NCBI RefSeq assembly: GCF_023555385.1
Contig: NZ_JAJSED010000001.1
Span: 372,001-436,000 of the forward strand
Direction: 5' to 3'
From: Guyparkeria hydrothermalis
Lineage (GTDB): Bacteria; Pseudomonadota; Gammaproteobacteria; Halothiobacillales; Halothiobacillaceae
DNA length: 64,000 nucleotides
The translations under genes were made by a program, and so were the position numbers. The notes under the pieces are model-generated. The model saw nothing but the letters and a program-made list of their open reading frames with translations. It was not told the origin of the DNA and made no database searches. Positions 15,959-24,806 of the stretch are shown piece after piece. Numbering within the stretch: position 1 is the stretch's first letter; each line of letters starts with the position of its first letter.

Positions 15959-16876
15959 GTGATGAGCGAGTGGATCATCTGGGTGATGGCTGCAGGCTGC
16001 TTGCTTGCGGGTGGGGGGCTGCTGGCCTTTGGCAAGCGGCGATCGGACACGGAGGAGTTCTTCCGGCGCGCGGGGTTTGAAGCCGTCGGTGACCCGCGTG
16101 GCGAGGGGGCACTTACAGGCCGAGCGGGTCTGCGAACGTTCGACCCCCTGCGATGGCTCGAACGGGCCGGCTGGCTATCGTCAGAGCGCGATGGCATGCG
16201 GCGTGGTTTGGCTTATGCGCCTTTCGTGTTCGTGATCGCAGCGGCCGCTCTCGGGATGTGGACGTTGTCGCTGCTGGCGGCGGCCGCGATCGTAATGGTG
16301 TTCGCGCTGGCATGGAAAAAGGCGCGGGCGCGACGCGAGAGCCTGAAGGATGAGATCCCCGGCGTGCTCGATTCCCTGATTCGGGGGTTGGAGGTCGGCC
16401 TGACGCTCGACACGGCATTTCGCATGACGGTCGACTCCAGCAGCGGTCTGATCAAGACGGTGCTCCAGCGTGTTCGGACGAGAGTGGAGCTTGGCGAAAG
16501 CCTGGGAGAAGCGTTTCGTCATGCCGCCCGCGTGCAGGGTTGCCGCGAACTGCACTTGCTGGGGTTCATCCTCGACATGCATCAGCAACACGGTGGCAAG
16601 GCCAGCGAAATGCTGGGAGGGCTGGCACAGATGATCACGGTCGATCAGCAGATCCGTCGCGATGTCCGGGCACTGACCGCCGAAACCCGCTTCACGGCAC
16701 TGGTCTTGATCATGCTGCCGCTCGGCATGGCCGTGTATCTCCTCGCCACGAATCCGGACTATCTGATGCGCATGTGGGAACACGAGTCAGGTGCCTGGGT
16801 TCTGGTGCTGGCGGCGGCGATGCAGGTCGTCGGCAGTGCCCTGATCTGGCGACTTAGCAACCCGCGTATCGCCTAG
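15959..16876 (+). CDS. tadB: Tad inner-membrane platform protein TadB
   Basis: The 305-residue GspF-family membrane protein has an N-terminal hydrophobic segment (IIWVMAAGCLLAGGGLLAFG), a second pair near residues 80-120, and the type II secretion F domain (IPGVLDSLIRGLEVGLTLDT; LGESLGEAFRHAARVQGCRE). Two C-terminal membrane helices follow. TadB and TadC form the inner-membrane platform on which the TadA ATPase acts. The start is GTG 15959 or the adjacent ATG 15962; both fall right after the tadA stop. Confidence 0.9.
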   Translation: MMSEWIIWVMAAGCLLAGGGLLAFGKRRSDTEEFFRRAGFEAVGDPRGEGALTGRAGLRTFDPLRWLERAGWLSSERDGMRRGLAYAPFVFVIAAAALGMWTLSLLAAAAIVMVFALAWKKARARRESLKDEIPGVLDSLIRGLEVGLTLDTAFRMTVDSSSGLIKTVLQRVRTRVELGESLGEAFRHAARVQGCRELHLLGFILDMHQQHGGKASEMLGGLAQMITVDQQIRRDVRALTAETRFTALVLIMLPLGMAVYLLATNPDYLMRMWEHESGAWVLVLAAAMQVVGSALIWRLSNPRIA

Positions 16877-16893
16877 GTCGGGAGGAGAGGGTC

Positions 16894-17775
16894 ATGTTCT
16901 GGTTGGGGTTTGGGTTGTTGGTCACGGGGATCGGGATGGCCCTGCTGTTTGCCGGTCCGCGACAGCGGGACGAGCGCGAGATCCGACAGCGATTCGGTAT
17001 CGGCAAGGAGGATGCCAAGGCGCCTACGGAAAAGGTGGCTCCTGTCGCTCGACAGGGTCGGCTCCCGCTGAGGGACCCGGAATTCATCAGAGCGGTGGTC
17101 CGGTTGGGTTGGGCCCGATCGGGGGGCATCTTGTTTCCACAAGTCGCGTGGGCAGCTGCGATCGCGGCCGGGGTATTCGTTGGTCTGGTGTGGGCGCTGT
17201 CGCAAGGGGCGTCGGCGTACCAGATGGCAGTCGCGTGCCTAGCCGGGGGAGCCGTCGGTCTGATTGGATTCAAGCGGCTGGTTATGAGGCGTGCAGAGCG
17301 GCGCATGGCGCGGATCAAGGCGGAGCTTCCTCTGACGATCCGGCTTGTCAGGTTGCTGCTCAACAGCGGTTTAGCATACGAGATGGCCTTCCGGCGAGTA
17401 GCGGAAGAAGGCACGCATGTGGTGCCGGAACTTTCCCGCGAGCTGGACGCGGTACTTCGCCGGACAGGGACGGGTATGCCGCTTTCCCAGTCACTCAGCT
17501 TGATGCAGCAACGGCTTGATGACGTGGACGTGAGCCGTCTGGTGGGGGTTCTCGTCCAGTTGATATCGATGGGCGGCAGCATCGACCGATCACTCATCAA
17601 CCTTGCTGAGGATCTTGAAAAACGACGGGAAAGCACGCTGAGAGAACGGGTCAACAAATCCTCGGGAAAGATGAGCCTGATCATGATGCTGTTCCTGTTC
17701 CCGGCGCTTCTGATACTGCTCGGCGGGCCGGCAATCATCAGCCTGACGGAGGGTCTCCTTGACGTTGCATCGTAA
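16894..17775 (+). CDS. tadC: Tad inner-membrane platform protein TadC
   Basis: The 293-residue partner of TadB is also GspF-like. An N-terminal membrane segment, a middle pair of helices (WAAAIAAGVFVGLVWALSQG region) and the F domain (ELPLTIRLVRLLLNSGLAYE; GMPLSQSLSLMQQRLDDVDV) are followed by C-terminal helices ending in FPALLILLGGPAIISLTEG. Start ATG 16894 has a strong GGAGGAGAGG site. The 3' end overlaps the next start by 17 bp. Confidence 0.9.
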   Translation: MFWLGFGLLVTGIGMALLFAGPRQRDEREIRQRFGIGKEDAKAPTEKVAPVARQGRLPLRDPEFIRAVVRLGWARSGGILFPQVAWAAAIAAGVFVGLVWALSQGASAYQMAVACLAGGAVGLIGFKRLVMRRAERRMARIKAELPLTIRLVRLLLNSGLAYEMAFRRVAEEGTHVVPELSRELDAVLRRTGTGMPLSQSLSLMQQRLDDVDVSRLVGVLVQLISMGGSIDRSLINLAEDLEKRRESTLRERVNKSSGKMSLIMMLFLFPALLILLGGPAIISLTEGLLDVAS

Positions 17776-18457
17776 AACCAGCGTGTTCTTACTCGCGCTA
17801 TCTCTGGGGACGGTCGCGGGCTGTTCCGGCGTTCCCGGCAAGCCCATGGACTTGTCGGCCTGGGTTCAGCCGGACTGCAAGGGCGAGGATCCGGACGGCG
17901 AACTCGGCATCCGCTATGACTCCATCGAGGGGTTGATGGATAGCGGCCGGCACCGTGCCGCGCTCACCCATATCCAACTGCTGGAGAACGACCACGGCAC
18001 CACCCAACGTTCGCAGCTGTGGAAGGCAAAGGCGCTTCGGCAGATCGGACGGCTTGACGAGGCGCAACGAGCCTACGGCGAGTTGACCAACGGGTGTTTT
18101 GCCTCGGTGGCCTATCACGGTCTGGGCCGGACGCTTGGCAAGAAGGGTGACTGGACGGCGGCCCGTCAGGCACTGGACCAGGCCCGGCAGCTCAACCCCA
18201 TCTCGCCCGCCATACACAACGATCTTGGCTATGCCCGGTTGAAGACAGGGGCATACGAGCCGGCTGTTGAAAGCTTCCGGACGGCGCTCGAGCTTGACGC
18301 GGGACGGACGCGCGCGGCGAACAACCTGGTACTGGCGCTGCTGTTGATGGGCGAAAAGCAACAAGCCGAAAAACTTCTGGAACCCTTCGATATCCCGGCG
18401 GACCGCTGGGTGAAGCTCCAGTCCCAGGCCGACAGCTGGGTCGTTGACGAGACATAA
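17759..18457 (+). CDS. tadD: TadD-like TPR lipoprotein
   Basis: The 232-residue predicted lipoprotein starts at TTG 17759 behind GGAGGG, inside the tadC 3' end. The signal peptide ends in the lipobox LGTVAGC (Cys22), and the mature part is made of tetratricopeptide repeats (AYHGLGRTLGKKGDWTAARQ; AIHNDLGYARLKTGAYEPAV; AANNLVLALLLMGEKQQAEK). TadD is thought to help the secretin reach or assemble in the outer membrane, as pilotins do. Length and position within the locus agree with this assignment. Confidence 0.85.
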   Translation: MTLHRKTSVFLLALSLGTVAGCSGVPGKPMDLSAWVQPDCKGEDPDGELGIRYDSIEGLMDSGRHRAALTHIQLLENDHGTTQRSQLWKAKALRQIGRLDEAQRAYGELTNGCFASVAYHGLGRTLGKKGDWTAARQALDQARQLNPISPAIHNDLGYARLKTGAYEPAVESFRTALELDAGRTRAANNLVLALLLMGEKQQAEKLLEPFDIPADRWVKLQSQADSWVVDET

Positions 18458-18545
18458 CTCGTTGTCATGCGGCGGCCCTGCCGGGGCTCGGGTCTTGATA
18501 GGGGTCGTGCCTGGAATCAAACGCAAGTGAGGGAGTGACTTGGCA

Positions 18546-18815
18546 ATGAAAGGATCTGTTATCCCGGCGGTCGCCATGGTCTTGATGATCGCGGTAGGCG
18601 GTAATCCGGCCATGTCGGCCGAGCAGCCGAAGTCGACCGCAACGGAAACATGGCTCGATCTGCAGCGGGGAGGAACGGCGTCGACGCCCGTGCACAAGCG
18701 CGTTGAAGGCGAAATCAGCCAGCGTTCCTATCGCCGACTGCTCAAGAGCTTCGAGCGCGAGATTCCCACCCGTTTCTTCCCCTCCGAGGGCCCGAACCGT
18801 GGTTCGCGGAACTGA
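18546..18815 (+). CDS. small exported DUF3613-like protein of the tad locus
   Basis: The 89-residue protein has a cleavable signal peptide (MKGSVIPAVAMVLMIAVGGN, cleavage near AMSA) and a short mature part containing ATETWLDLQRGG and a basic/aromatic end (SQRSYRRLLKSFEREIP). This pattern matches from memory the small DUF3613 proteins often found in tad loci; their role is unknown. ATG 18546 is chosen with GGGAG ten bases upstream; TTG 18540 is an alternative. The 3' end overlaps the GTG of the next gene. Confidence 0.65.
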   Translation: MKGSVIPAVAMVLMIAVGGNPAMSAEQPKSTATETWLDLQRGGTASTPVHKRVEGEISQRSYRRLLKSFEREIPTRFFPSEGPNRGSRN

Positions 18816-20622
18816 CATAGCCGCCGGTTGGCTCGATAACGATGCCGGAGCGATACGTAACGCTCGGTTGGCGAGACGCGCGTTTGCCGGCCCCGTGGCC
18901 GAGCGCGGGTCGGCCATGTTTTCGGTGCTGGTGATCGTGCTGATGCTCGTCGCCAGTGCACTGGCCGTGGATATCGGGCGCCTGGTATTCGAAAAGCGCA
19001 ATCTGCAGAAGGCAGCCGACATCGCGGCACTTTCCGCGGTTAATGCGAGCGGATTCTGCGGGCCATCCGGGTCAGCAGTGGATGACCGACTGCGGCAGGT
19101 TGCCCGGGATGCCCTGGTGGAGAACGGTTTCGATCCGGACAAAGAGGGAAACCGCTGGGACTTGCTCGTGGGCGAATCCACCGTTGCCGGTGGCCGGCGG
19201 GAATTCCTGACTACCGGCGGGATCGCGGATCCCCGCACGGATTCGGTTCTGGTCTCGGCCGAAAAAACGGTGTCGCGCAGCCTTTTTCTCGGCGGCTGGC
19301 TCGGGGAAAATCGCCAGAAGATCGAGGCACTTGGCGCGGCTCGGAATCAGACCGCGGCCTCGTATGCCGTGGGCAGCCGGCTGTTGGCGCTGGACAGCTC
19401 GAATAGTGCCTTGCTCGACTCCCTGTTGAGCGGTCTGGTGGGCAGTGATGTGAGCCTCGGTGTCGTCGGCTTCGATGGACTCCTTAACGCGGAAGTGACG
19501 CTGCTCGATTTATGGGATGCAGCGCCACTAGCGGGGATCGATCTTGCGTCCGGGTCACCGACGGCATTGCTCGCGGCTGACATGAGCGTCGGTCAATTCC
19601 TGGGATTGCTCGCACACGCTCTCAAGAGCGGCGGGCAGCTGGATGCCCGTCTTGCCATCGAGACACTCGAAACGCAGATGGTCGCCACGAACCGGACGAT
19701 TCGCTTGGCCGAGGTGCTGGGCATGCCGAAGGACGAGCAGCCTCTCGATACCGAGGTTGGCGTCGCCGACCTGCTCATGGCCGGCTTGCTGGCCGGTGTT
19801 CGCGACAATACCGTCCAGATTCCCTTGGAACTGACACTAGCGCAACGGGACGACTCCGCCGTCGAGGGTGTTTCGATCGATACGGGTCGTGGGGGAGCGA
19901 GCGTTGAGCTCGAGCTGATAGAACCCCCTCAGGTGGCGGTTGGTCCGCCAGGCAAGCGGGCTGACGGTAGCTGGCGGACGATTGCTCGTACGGCTCAGGC
20001 GGATCTGACCTTTTCCCTCCCGCTTCATGTTGACGTGCCCGGCGTGCCCCAGCCGCTGAGCGTGGTGCTGACGCTCGACATGCAACTGGCTCGAGGGCAG
20101 GGGGCGCTCGCATCGCTGACATGCCCGACCTGGGTGGATCCGGTGGCCTACGCGAACATCGCCGTGAAACCCGGTCTTGCGCTGGTTGATATCGCGCTCG
20201 ATTTGGATCTCGCCGGGAGTCGCATCATGGCGGTCGATATCCCTATGGATTTGCAGGACTCGGCGACCATGCAGGAGTTTGGCGTTCCCCCGGAGGGAGA
20301 GGCCTGGATGGTCAGCCCCGGACCGGCTGGAGGGGGTACCCGCATCGGAAATGCGGTAGCCAACGAGTTGCGGGTGTTATCTGACGAGCAGTTCGTGAGC
20401 AGCAGTCTGGACCTGGCCGGGGTCTCCCTGGTGACGCCGCTCGACAGTCTCTCGACATCGGTCAGCGGCGCTGTGGTCAACGAGCTGGCACCGGTGTTAA
20501 TTGGGTTGGGCAACACCGTGATCGATCCCACTCTGAGGGCGCTGGGGTTGCAGGTGGCTGGCGCCACGATTCCCCTCGATTCGCTAACCCTGGGAGCCGG
20601 TCAGGCCGCACTGGTCTACTGA
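18799..20622 (+). CDS. tadG: TadG-like pilus assembly protein
   Basis: The 607-residue protein is anchored by a TadE/G-like N-terminal helix (AERGSAMFSVLVIVLMLVAS), followed by the conserved DIGRLVFEKRNLQKAADIAA segment. A long periplasmic region has several repeated hydrophobic-glycine blocks (DSLLSGLVGSDVSLGVVGFD and similar). TadG-type proteins are minor Tad components needed for a functional pilus. No von Willebrand A domain is visible, unlike some TadG proteins. GTG 18799 (with GAGGG upstream) is chosen; ATG 18919 would leave only the helix onward. It is the last recognised tad gene. Confidence 0.8.
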   Translation: MVRGTDIAAGWLDNDAGAIRNARLARRAFAGPVAERGSAMFSVLVIVLMLVASALAVDIGRLVFEKRNLQKAADIAALSAVNASGFCGPSGSAVDDRLRQVARDALVENGFDPDKEGNRWDLLVGESTVAGGRREFLTTGGIADPRTDSVLVSAEKTVSRSLFLGGWLGENRQKIEALGAARNQTAASYAVGSRLLALDSSNSALLDSLLSGLVGSDVSLGVVGFDGLLNAEVTLLDLWDAAPLAGIDLASGSPTALLAADMSVGQFLGLLAHALKSGGQLDARLAIETLETQMVATNRTIRLAEVLGMPKDEQPLDTEVGVADLLMAGLLAGVRDNTVQIPLELTLAQRDDSAVEGVSIDTGRGGASVELELIEPPQVAVGPPGKRADGSWRTIARTAQADLTFSLPLHVDVPGVPQPLSVVLTLDMQLARGQGALASLTCPTWVDPVAYANIAVKPGLALVDIALDLDLAGSRIMAVDIPMDLQDSATMQEFGVPPEGEAWMVSPGPAGGGTRIGNAVANELRVLSDEQFVSSSLDLAGVSLVTPLDSLSTSVSGAVVNELAPVLIGLGNTVIDPTLRALGLQVAGATIPLDSLTLGAGQAALVY

Positions 20623-20948
20623 GGGCCCTTTCTGGCTCTGTGCCAACCAGTCCCGGATCCGCATGGCCATGGATAAAACACCAGGTTCTGACAGTGGCCT
20701 TCGGACCCTGTTCGCCCGTCGAGTGACCGCCTGAAACCGGTGAAGTACTACTCCTTTTTGACTAAAGGATGGGGTGCCCGACGTTGGTACGATGCATTTG
20801 CCTTAGGCCATTCGCTTGGCCGTAGGGAAATCAGTCCCTGGTGGCGGGGTTGCCCCATCATCACGCTTCTGCTCGCTGATTTCCTCGATCCAGGGCTTAT
20901 GGGAAGTGCCCACATACCCTCTGACAGGGCGTCAAAACAGGGATCTCG
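20623..20948. other. intergenic region after tadG
   Basis: The 326-bp stretch contains no convincing gene. TTGACT on the plus strand at about 20758 is a -35-like hexamer without a matching -10 at normal spacing. Neither a clear terminator for the tad operon nor an RNA gene was recognised. Confidence 0.4.
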
Positions 20949-21641
20949 GTGATGGAGAGAAAGGAGCTCGGCTCCCGGCTTGCCGGATACGTTCACGGAA
21001 TGGAAGTATTGGGCGGCGTGTTTGGTCGGATTGTCCGTTCCGAGGCGCATGACGTTCGGGGGGTCCTCAATGGCATCTCCATGGCCGCCTATAACTCGCG
21101 AGTCAGGGTAACGGCCGACGTGTCCCCGGATGTGCCGATCAATTCACCGGACGGCGAATCGATTCGCGCAATCGAAAACAAGTTGCAGCGAATTATCGAT
21201 TCGACACGGGCTCTCGACCAACGATTGCAGATTCTTCTCGATCTCGTCAGTGCCAAGCCCGCGGATATTTTTTCGGCATTGAAAGTGTACGAGTCCCTTG
21301 TCCCTGACCTGATGGACGCCGGTTTCATCGAGATACGCCTGCCCGAGAAGGTCTCGCCGGGGCTGTCGCGCCTGTCTGGCATCCATGCACTCGCTTTGCT
21401 CACGACGTGGACCCACCGGCTTGAAACCCTGCATGCCGATCAGGACGACTTTCATGGTGGAGTCGTGGGCGGGGTGATCGAACTGTGCGACGGAGGCGAT
21501 CGCCAATGCCGGACGCTGAAGCTCGTGCCGGCGCTTGCCGGCGGTTGTAACGAGCCTGTCTTCGTCTCCAGCGCAGTGGACGCCTTCGCCGCGCTTTCCG
21601 AGACGCGTCTGCCGGAAGTGCATATCCCGTTGGAGCCGTGA
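20949..21641 (+). CDS. hypothetical protein with a histidine-kinase-like H-box
   Basis: This 230-residue cytosolic protein belongs to no family I can name with confidence. Residues about 34-52 (AHDVRGVLNGISMAAYNSR) match the H-box pattern H-[DE]-x-R-x-x-L-x-x-I of histidine-kinase dimerisation domains. A second long helix follows (SIRAIENKLQRIIDSTRALD). The C-terminal part is the size of a kinase ATPase domain, but the N-box Asn and glycine boxes are missing. That is the organisation of ChpT-like phosphotransferases. It lies directly after tadG and before the mobile element, so it may relay phosphate within the upstream signalling system. Function is inferred. Start is GTG 20949 or ATG 20952. 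Confidence 0.45.
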   Translation: MMERKELGSRLAGYVHGMEVLGGVFGRIVRSEAHDVRGVLNGISMAAYNSRVRVTADVSPDVPINSPDGESIRAIENKLQRIIDSTRALDQRLQILLDLVSAKPADIFSALKVYESLVPDLMDAGFIEIRLPEKVSPGLSRLSGIHALALLTTWTHRLETLHADQDDFHGGVVGGVIELCDGGDRQCRTLKLVPALAGGCNEPVFVSSAVDAFAALSETRLPEVHIPLEP

Positions 21642-21752
21642 ATTCCTTGGGCCTCGGGCAAAGCGCCGAGAAGGTCAGGGCAGGGATGAGCGAGCAATTC
21701 CAGGAAGGTGGGATAAGCGGCCGGTGAGGCCGCAACGTCCGCTCGAGATGTC

Positions 21753-21808
21753 TGGTGCCGAGGGTCGGACTCGAACCGACACGGTATCTCTACCGGCGGA
21801 TTTTGAAT
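21753..21808 (-). repeat. 3' fragment of tRNA-Leu marking the left attachment end
   Basis: The minus strand reads from the anticodon loop through variable arm, T-arm and acceptor to the encoded CCA, but no D-arm or 5' acceptor strand precedes it. The T-arm and acceptor (33 bp) are identical to the intact gene at 36597-36683. The variable arm differs: CGGTA-GAGA-TACCG here, against GGGT-AAA-ACCC in the intact gene. Both can form a stem of the same total length, so this fragment probably comes from a once-functional gene. Confidence 0.8.
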
Positions 21809-22038
21809 TATGCCGAACCGCGTTTCCGGTGTTTTCCTAAGTCAACGGAAGGCCCGTCGTGGTGCGGTTCTGTTGAAACCGGAAGTCTTCAGAAGAATTG
21901 GGTTTTTTTCAAACCGTTGGTACCTCGACTGGTACCCCGCTGCTTGCCGTAAGTGCGAGAATCGGCGGCCCTTCCTGCGTTGATGGGGCAGAGGGATATC
22001 GCGAGGTTGCCTGTGCTACTAGCCCACTCTCGTTCGGT
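21785..22038. promoter_or_regulatory. left end of the element with paired GGTACC sites
   Basis: TTGGTACC at 21917-21924 and GGTACC at 21931-21936 are 12 bp apart. The right end has TTGGTACC at 36518-36525 and GGTACC at 36532-36537 with the same period. Such matched short repeats flanking an integrase gene and its target are typical of arm-type integrase or excisionase binding sites. No gene was recognised in the 254 bp. Confidence 0.5.
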
Positions 22039-22857
22039 TCACCCGGAGAATCGGTATAGGAGTAGGCCGTAGGGGTCTCTTCTCACCTTTTTCGCTTGCT
22101 CAATGTGGTACTCCGCGTCCTTCACACCGCTGTCGGCATAAGAGGTAGAGACCTTCTGAGGGAATAGAACTTCGGCGATCTCGCGTGATGTTGCACCTTG
22201 CAAGTGTCCGTCGAGTGCGCGGAGCATCACGGGGAGGCTTGTCTCCCTCGGGCCTTTGGCGCGACGTCTACCTCTCTCGCTTTTGATGATTTTTTTGATT
22301 TCTTCGGTTTGGCGATCAAGTGGCAGGGAAGGGTCCACTGAAATCAAGAGTCTTCCGGGAGGGATTGGCACAGCGTGCTCGTGATTTGCCAGGACCAAGT
22401 TGCCGTGCACATGCCGAGTCAGGTCGAGAGCTCCCTCATCGGCTCGATATGGCATGCGTGAATCTAGCAAGGGCGTAGGGCAATTGTCGGACCGGGGGTG
22501 AGGGACCCCACGTACCTTCCACTTATGCTCTAAGTGGTGGAGTAACGAAGGGCCGATAGCATCACCCGTTCTTCTTTCCCATTCCTCAATTGTCTCTTCA
22601 GGCTCGCATGGCGGGTCGCAGAAGCGCAGGCACGCTCGTTCGTCCAGAGACACGGGATTGAGAGAGAGCTTTGAGTTGGGTTTGCCATCGCTGTTGTGAC
22701 TCGGCAGGGAGTCGAAGTGCTCAACATCCCTCAAGTAATCAGGGTTGCGTCTGAGAAATGCCCACGCCCAACAGGAAACATCACAATCTTCAAAGCGTCC
22801 TGGGTAGCGACGCTCATCAATCCAGTCGGGAGTCCATGTGCAATGCGAGGTATGCAT
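22039..22857 (-). CDS. DUF6499-DUF2285-type regulator
   Basis: The 272-residue cytosolic protein has an N-terminal part with SCWAWAFLRRNPDYLRDV, the signature of the DUF6499 'transcriptional regulator-like' domain. Its C-terminal part (LPVMLRALDGHLQGATSREI and later RRDPYGLLLYRF) matches DUF2285, a compact helix-turn-helix-like domain. DUF2285 proteins include FseA, which activates excision of symbiosis integrative elements in Mesorhizobium. Here both parts lie in one reading frame. A role in controlling excision or element gene expression is therefore plausible, but inferred. The ribosome site before ATG 22857 is weak. It is transcribed in the same direction as the restriction cluster, 225 bp downstream of it. 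Confidence 0.6.
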   Translation of the reverse strand: MHTSHCTWTPDWIDERRYPGRFEDCDVSCWAWAFLRRNPDYLRDVEHFDSLPSHNSDGKPNSKLSLNPVSLDERACLRFCDPPCEPEETIEEWERRTGDAIGPSLLHHLEHKWKVRGVPHPRSDNCPTPLLDSRMPYRADEGALDLTRHVHGNLVLANHEHAVPIPPGRLLISVDPSLPLDRQTEEIKKIIKSERGRRRAKGPRETSLPVMLRALDGHLQGATSREIAEVLFPQKVSTSYADSGVKDAEYHIEQAKKVRRDPYGLLLYRFSG

Positions 22858-22961
22858 AGTGTCCTGGTTCGGGTGAACGTGTCTGAAACGGGTTGAGATC
22901 GCACGTTGTGCCTATTCTCGGGGCCTTGTCTGGGTATTCAGTCAGTGTGGGCTCGTTTCGC

Positions 22962-23020
22962 GCCTGGCTCCTCAAGCGGGATCCTTGCGTGGAACTTGCT
23001 TCTTTTTTAGGGAGCCAGGC
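22962..23020. repeat. 10-bp inverted repeat with a 39-bp spacer
   Basis: GCCTGGCTCC at 22962-22971 is the exact reverse complement of GGAGCCAGGC at 23011-23020. The spacer holds TCTTTTTTA on the plus strand. It lies between the DUF2285-type gene and the nuclease gene; no function is evident. Confidence 0.5.
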
Positions 23021-23081
23021 TTAGGGCCGTTGGTACTTGGCCAAATGATTCGGCAAGCCGACGTGCCACGAATTCGAGGAG

Positions 23082-24806
23082 CTATAGGAAGCATTCGGAG
23101 GCGAGGAGTTGGTTGACTTTTGCTTCGAACAGTTTGGTCGAATTAGGCAAAAACGGGATTCCGCCGATCTCGACTTGATCAATGCTCTGATGAAAACGAT
23201 GTCCTGAGTAGTCGATTTCGTTCGGATGAGGAAATAACACCGCAGCGCCAATAACGACGCCCCGTTGGTATTCCTGTGTAATCGGGTGGGGGATGGCGAT
23301 AGCATCACGATAGCGATGCATCGTGTTGATGTCCTCTTCCATGGGGCCAGCCCCCCCATGTTTCCGCATGTAATCCTTGTCAAATTGAATTCGATACTTC
23401 GCGTCGAAAATGTAGAAGCGGTCGTTGCTGGCGAACTGGATGACGTTGTCCGGCTTTTGGGAAGTCGTCGGTAACTTGTTGAACATGCGGTTGTAAACCA
23501 CGTGCAGCTCTTTGCCGGTGGGCCTGTGTATAAACCTCATCGCCGAGGGTTTGCCCTTCTTCAAAGTTACCGTCAGCTTCATCCGCTTGAACTGGACCAC
23601 CGTTTGCTCTGCAAGCTCGAAATGCTCTTTGAGCAGGCTGATAGTCTTTAAGAAACACCAGTACTCGTAGAGAAGTGCTGTGTCCTTAACCCCGATTGGC
23701 ACAACTTCCCCGGAGAACGACAAGCCCCCGTTCACAAGCCGGGAAAGCTTGTCAAACCGTGCGTATAGGGGGTGTTTGTGGAATACCAGTGAATCGGGCT
23801 TTTGAAGCGTGTTTTTGGACACTTGAGCGAGAAAGGGCAATCGAAGTACTGCCTCGACTTGACGTTGCATTTCTTTCAGCTCGTCCCGGATAGAATCAAG
23901 AAACCGGCTTTCGGAGTCTTGGTCGGCGTCTTCGTCTTCTGAACGTTGTGTTCGTGCAAGTACCCTAATCTTTCGGTGTGTCTCTACCAGTATCCCCTTG
24001 AAATAGCGGTTTTCTGGGGTGTTGAATGTCGTCCATGAAATCGTCTCTTGGATGCGGCGGGGGAGCGGTCTTTTCAACCTTGGGTGCAGTGGCCCATTGT
24101 TCGCACGACGCATCGCTCGATTGATCGTATGGCGGGATACCCGGCGAGCACGCTCGGTCTCGGTCGTTGCGGTCTTTTTTACCAGTGTTGAATGCGGGTT
24201 CTTGGCTATGCCTCGGGCGAGCTTCATGGACTCATCGAAGTACTGCTGCACTAGCGCGAACCATTCGATCAGGGTAGGGCTGCGGCTTCGAGAGGGGGCG
24301 GCCATGCTATAGGTCTTGGCGTTTGCGGTCATGGCCAAGTTGCGCAGCATTCCGCTAACTTCTGTGCGCATTGCCAAGTAGTCGGTCTTGTAGTCGGCTT
24401 TTCGCGAGAACACCTCGAGGGAGATTCGTGCGTGGCTGGCTGGTCCGTCTATTGAGATGTCGGCGAAACCCACGTTGTTCCCGAAGTTGAGGAAGTGATG
24501 TTCGGCTCTGTCTCTGACGCGCCGAGGATCAGACCCAGGCGGCAATGAGACGCTCACAGCTTCATCATCTTTCTCAATGTATATGTCGTATCCGACCGCT
24601 TCGTAGAAAAGGGGCTCCATCGCCTCACCTGGGGCGATAGGCTGCAGACGTCCGCTCTCAGCGTTTATTCGCGTCATCTGTTTAACGCCTGTCGCTCCTA
24701 TCGATGAGTTCGGAGTCGTCGATAGAAAGGGAGCAAGCTCGGGAAGCTTTCCAACTATTTCCAGTTTCCAGCCGGTTCCCTCAGCTTGAAAAAGCGTTGG
24801 CATCAC
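23082..24806 (-). CDS. DUF2357 restriction-like nuclease (McrC/LlaJI-like partner)
   Basis: The 574-residue protein has the DUF2357 organisation: an N-terminal beta-rich domain, a central helical region (LLYEYWCFLKTISLLKEHFE) and a C-terminal PD-(D/E)xK-type nuclease with IFDAKYRIQFD (Asp468 and Lys470). DUF2357 proteins pair with McrB-like AAA+ proteins in type IV-like or LlaJI-like restriction systems, where they supply the cleavage subunit. Its start ATG 24806 overlaps the stop of the AAA+ gene by 4 bp (ATGA), showing tight coupling. The region is visibly richer in A+T than the chromosome outside the element. Cleavage specificity cannot be read from sequence. Confidence 0.75.
   Translation of the reverse strand: MMPTLFQAEGTGWKLEIVGKLPELAPFLSTTPNSSIGATGVKQMTRINAESGRLQPIAPGEAMEPLFYEAVGYDIYIEKDDEAVSVSLPPGSDPRRVRDRAEHHFLNFGNNVGFADISIDGPASHARISLEVFSRKADYKTDYLAMRTEVSGMLRNLAMTANAKTYSMAAPSRSRSPTLIEWFALVQQYFDESMKLARGIAKNPHSTLVKKTATTETERARRVSRHTINRAMRRANNGPLHPRLKRPLPRRIQETISWTTFNTPENRYFKGILVETHRKIRVLARTQRSEDEDADQDSESRFLDSIRDELKEMQRQVEAVLRLPFLAQVSKNTLQKPDSLVFHKHPLYARFDKLSRLVNGGLSFSGEVVPIGVKDTALLYEYWCFLKTISLLKEHFELAEQTVVQFKRMKLTVTLKKGKPSAMRFIHRPTGKELHVVYNRMFNKLPTTSQKPDNVIQFASNDRFYIFDAKYRIQFDKDYMRKHGGAGPMEEDINTMHRYRDAIAIPHPITQEYQRGVVIGAAVLFPHPNEIDYSGHRFHQSIDQVEIGGIPFLPNSTKLFEAKVNQLLASECFL

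Noticed and set aside
21753-21808. Complete second tRNA-Leu gene at the left end
   Set aside because: Only the anticodon loop to CCA part is recognisable; the sequence beyond it does not form a D-arm or 5' acceptor strand.
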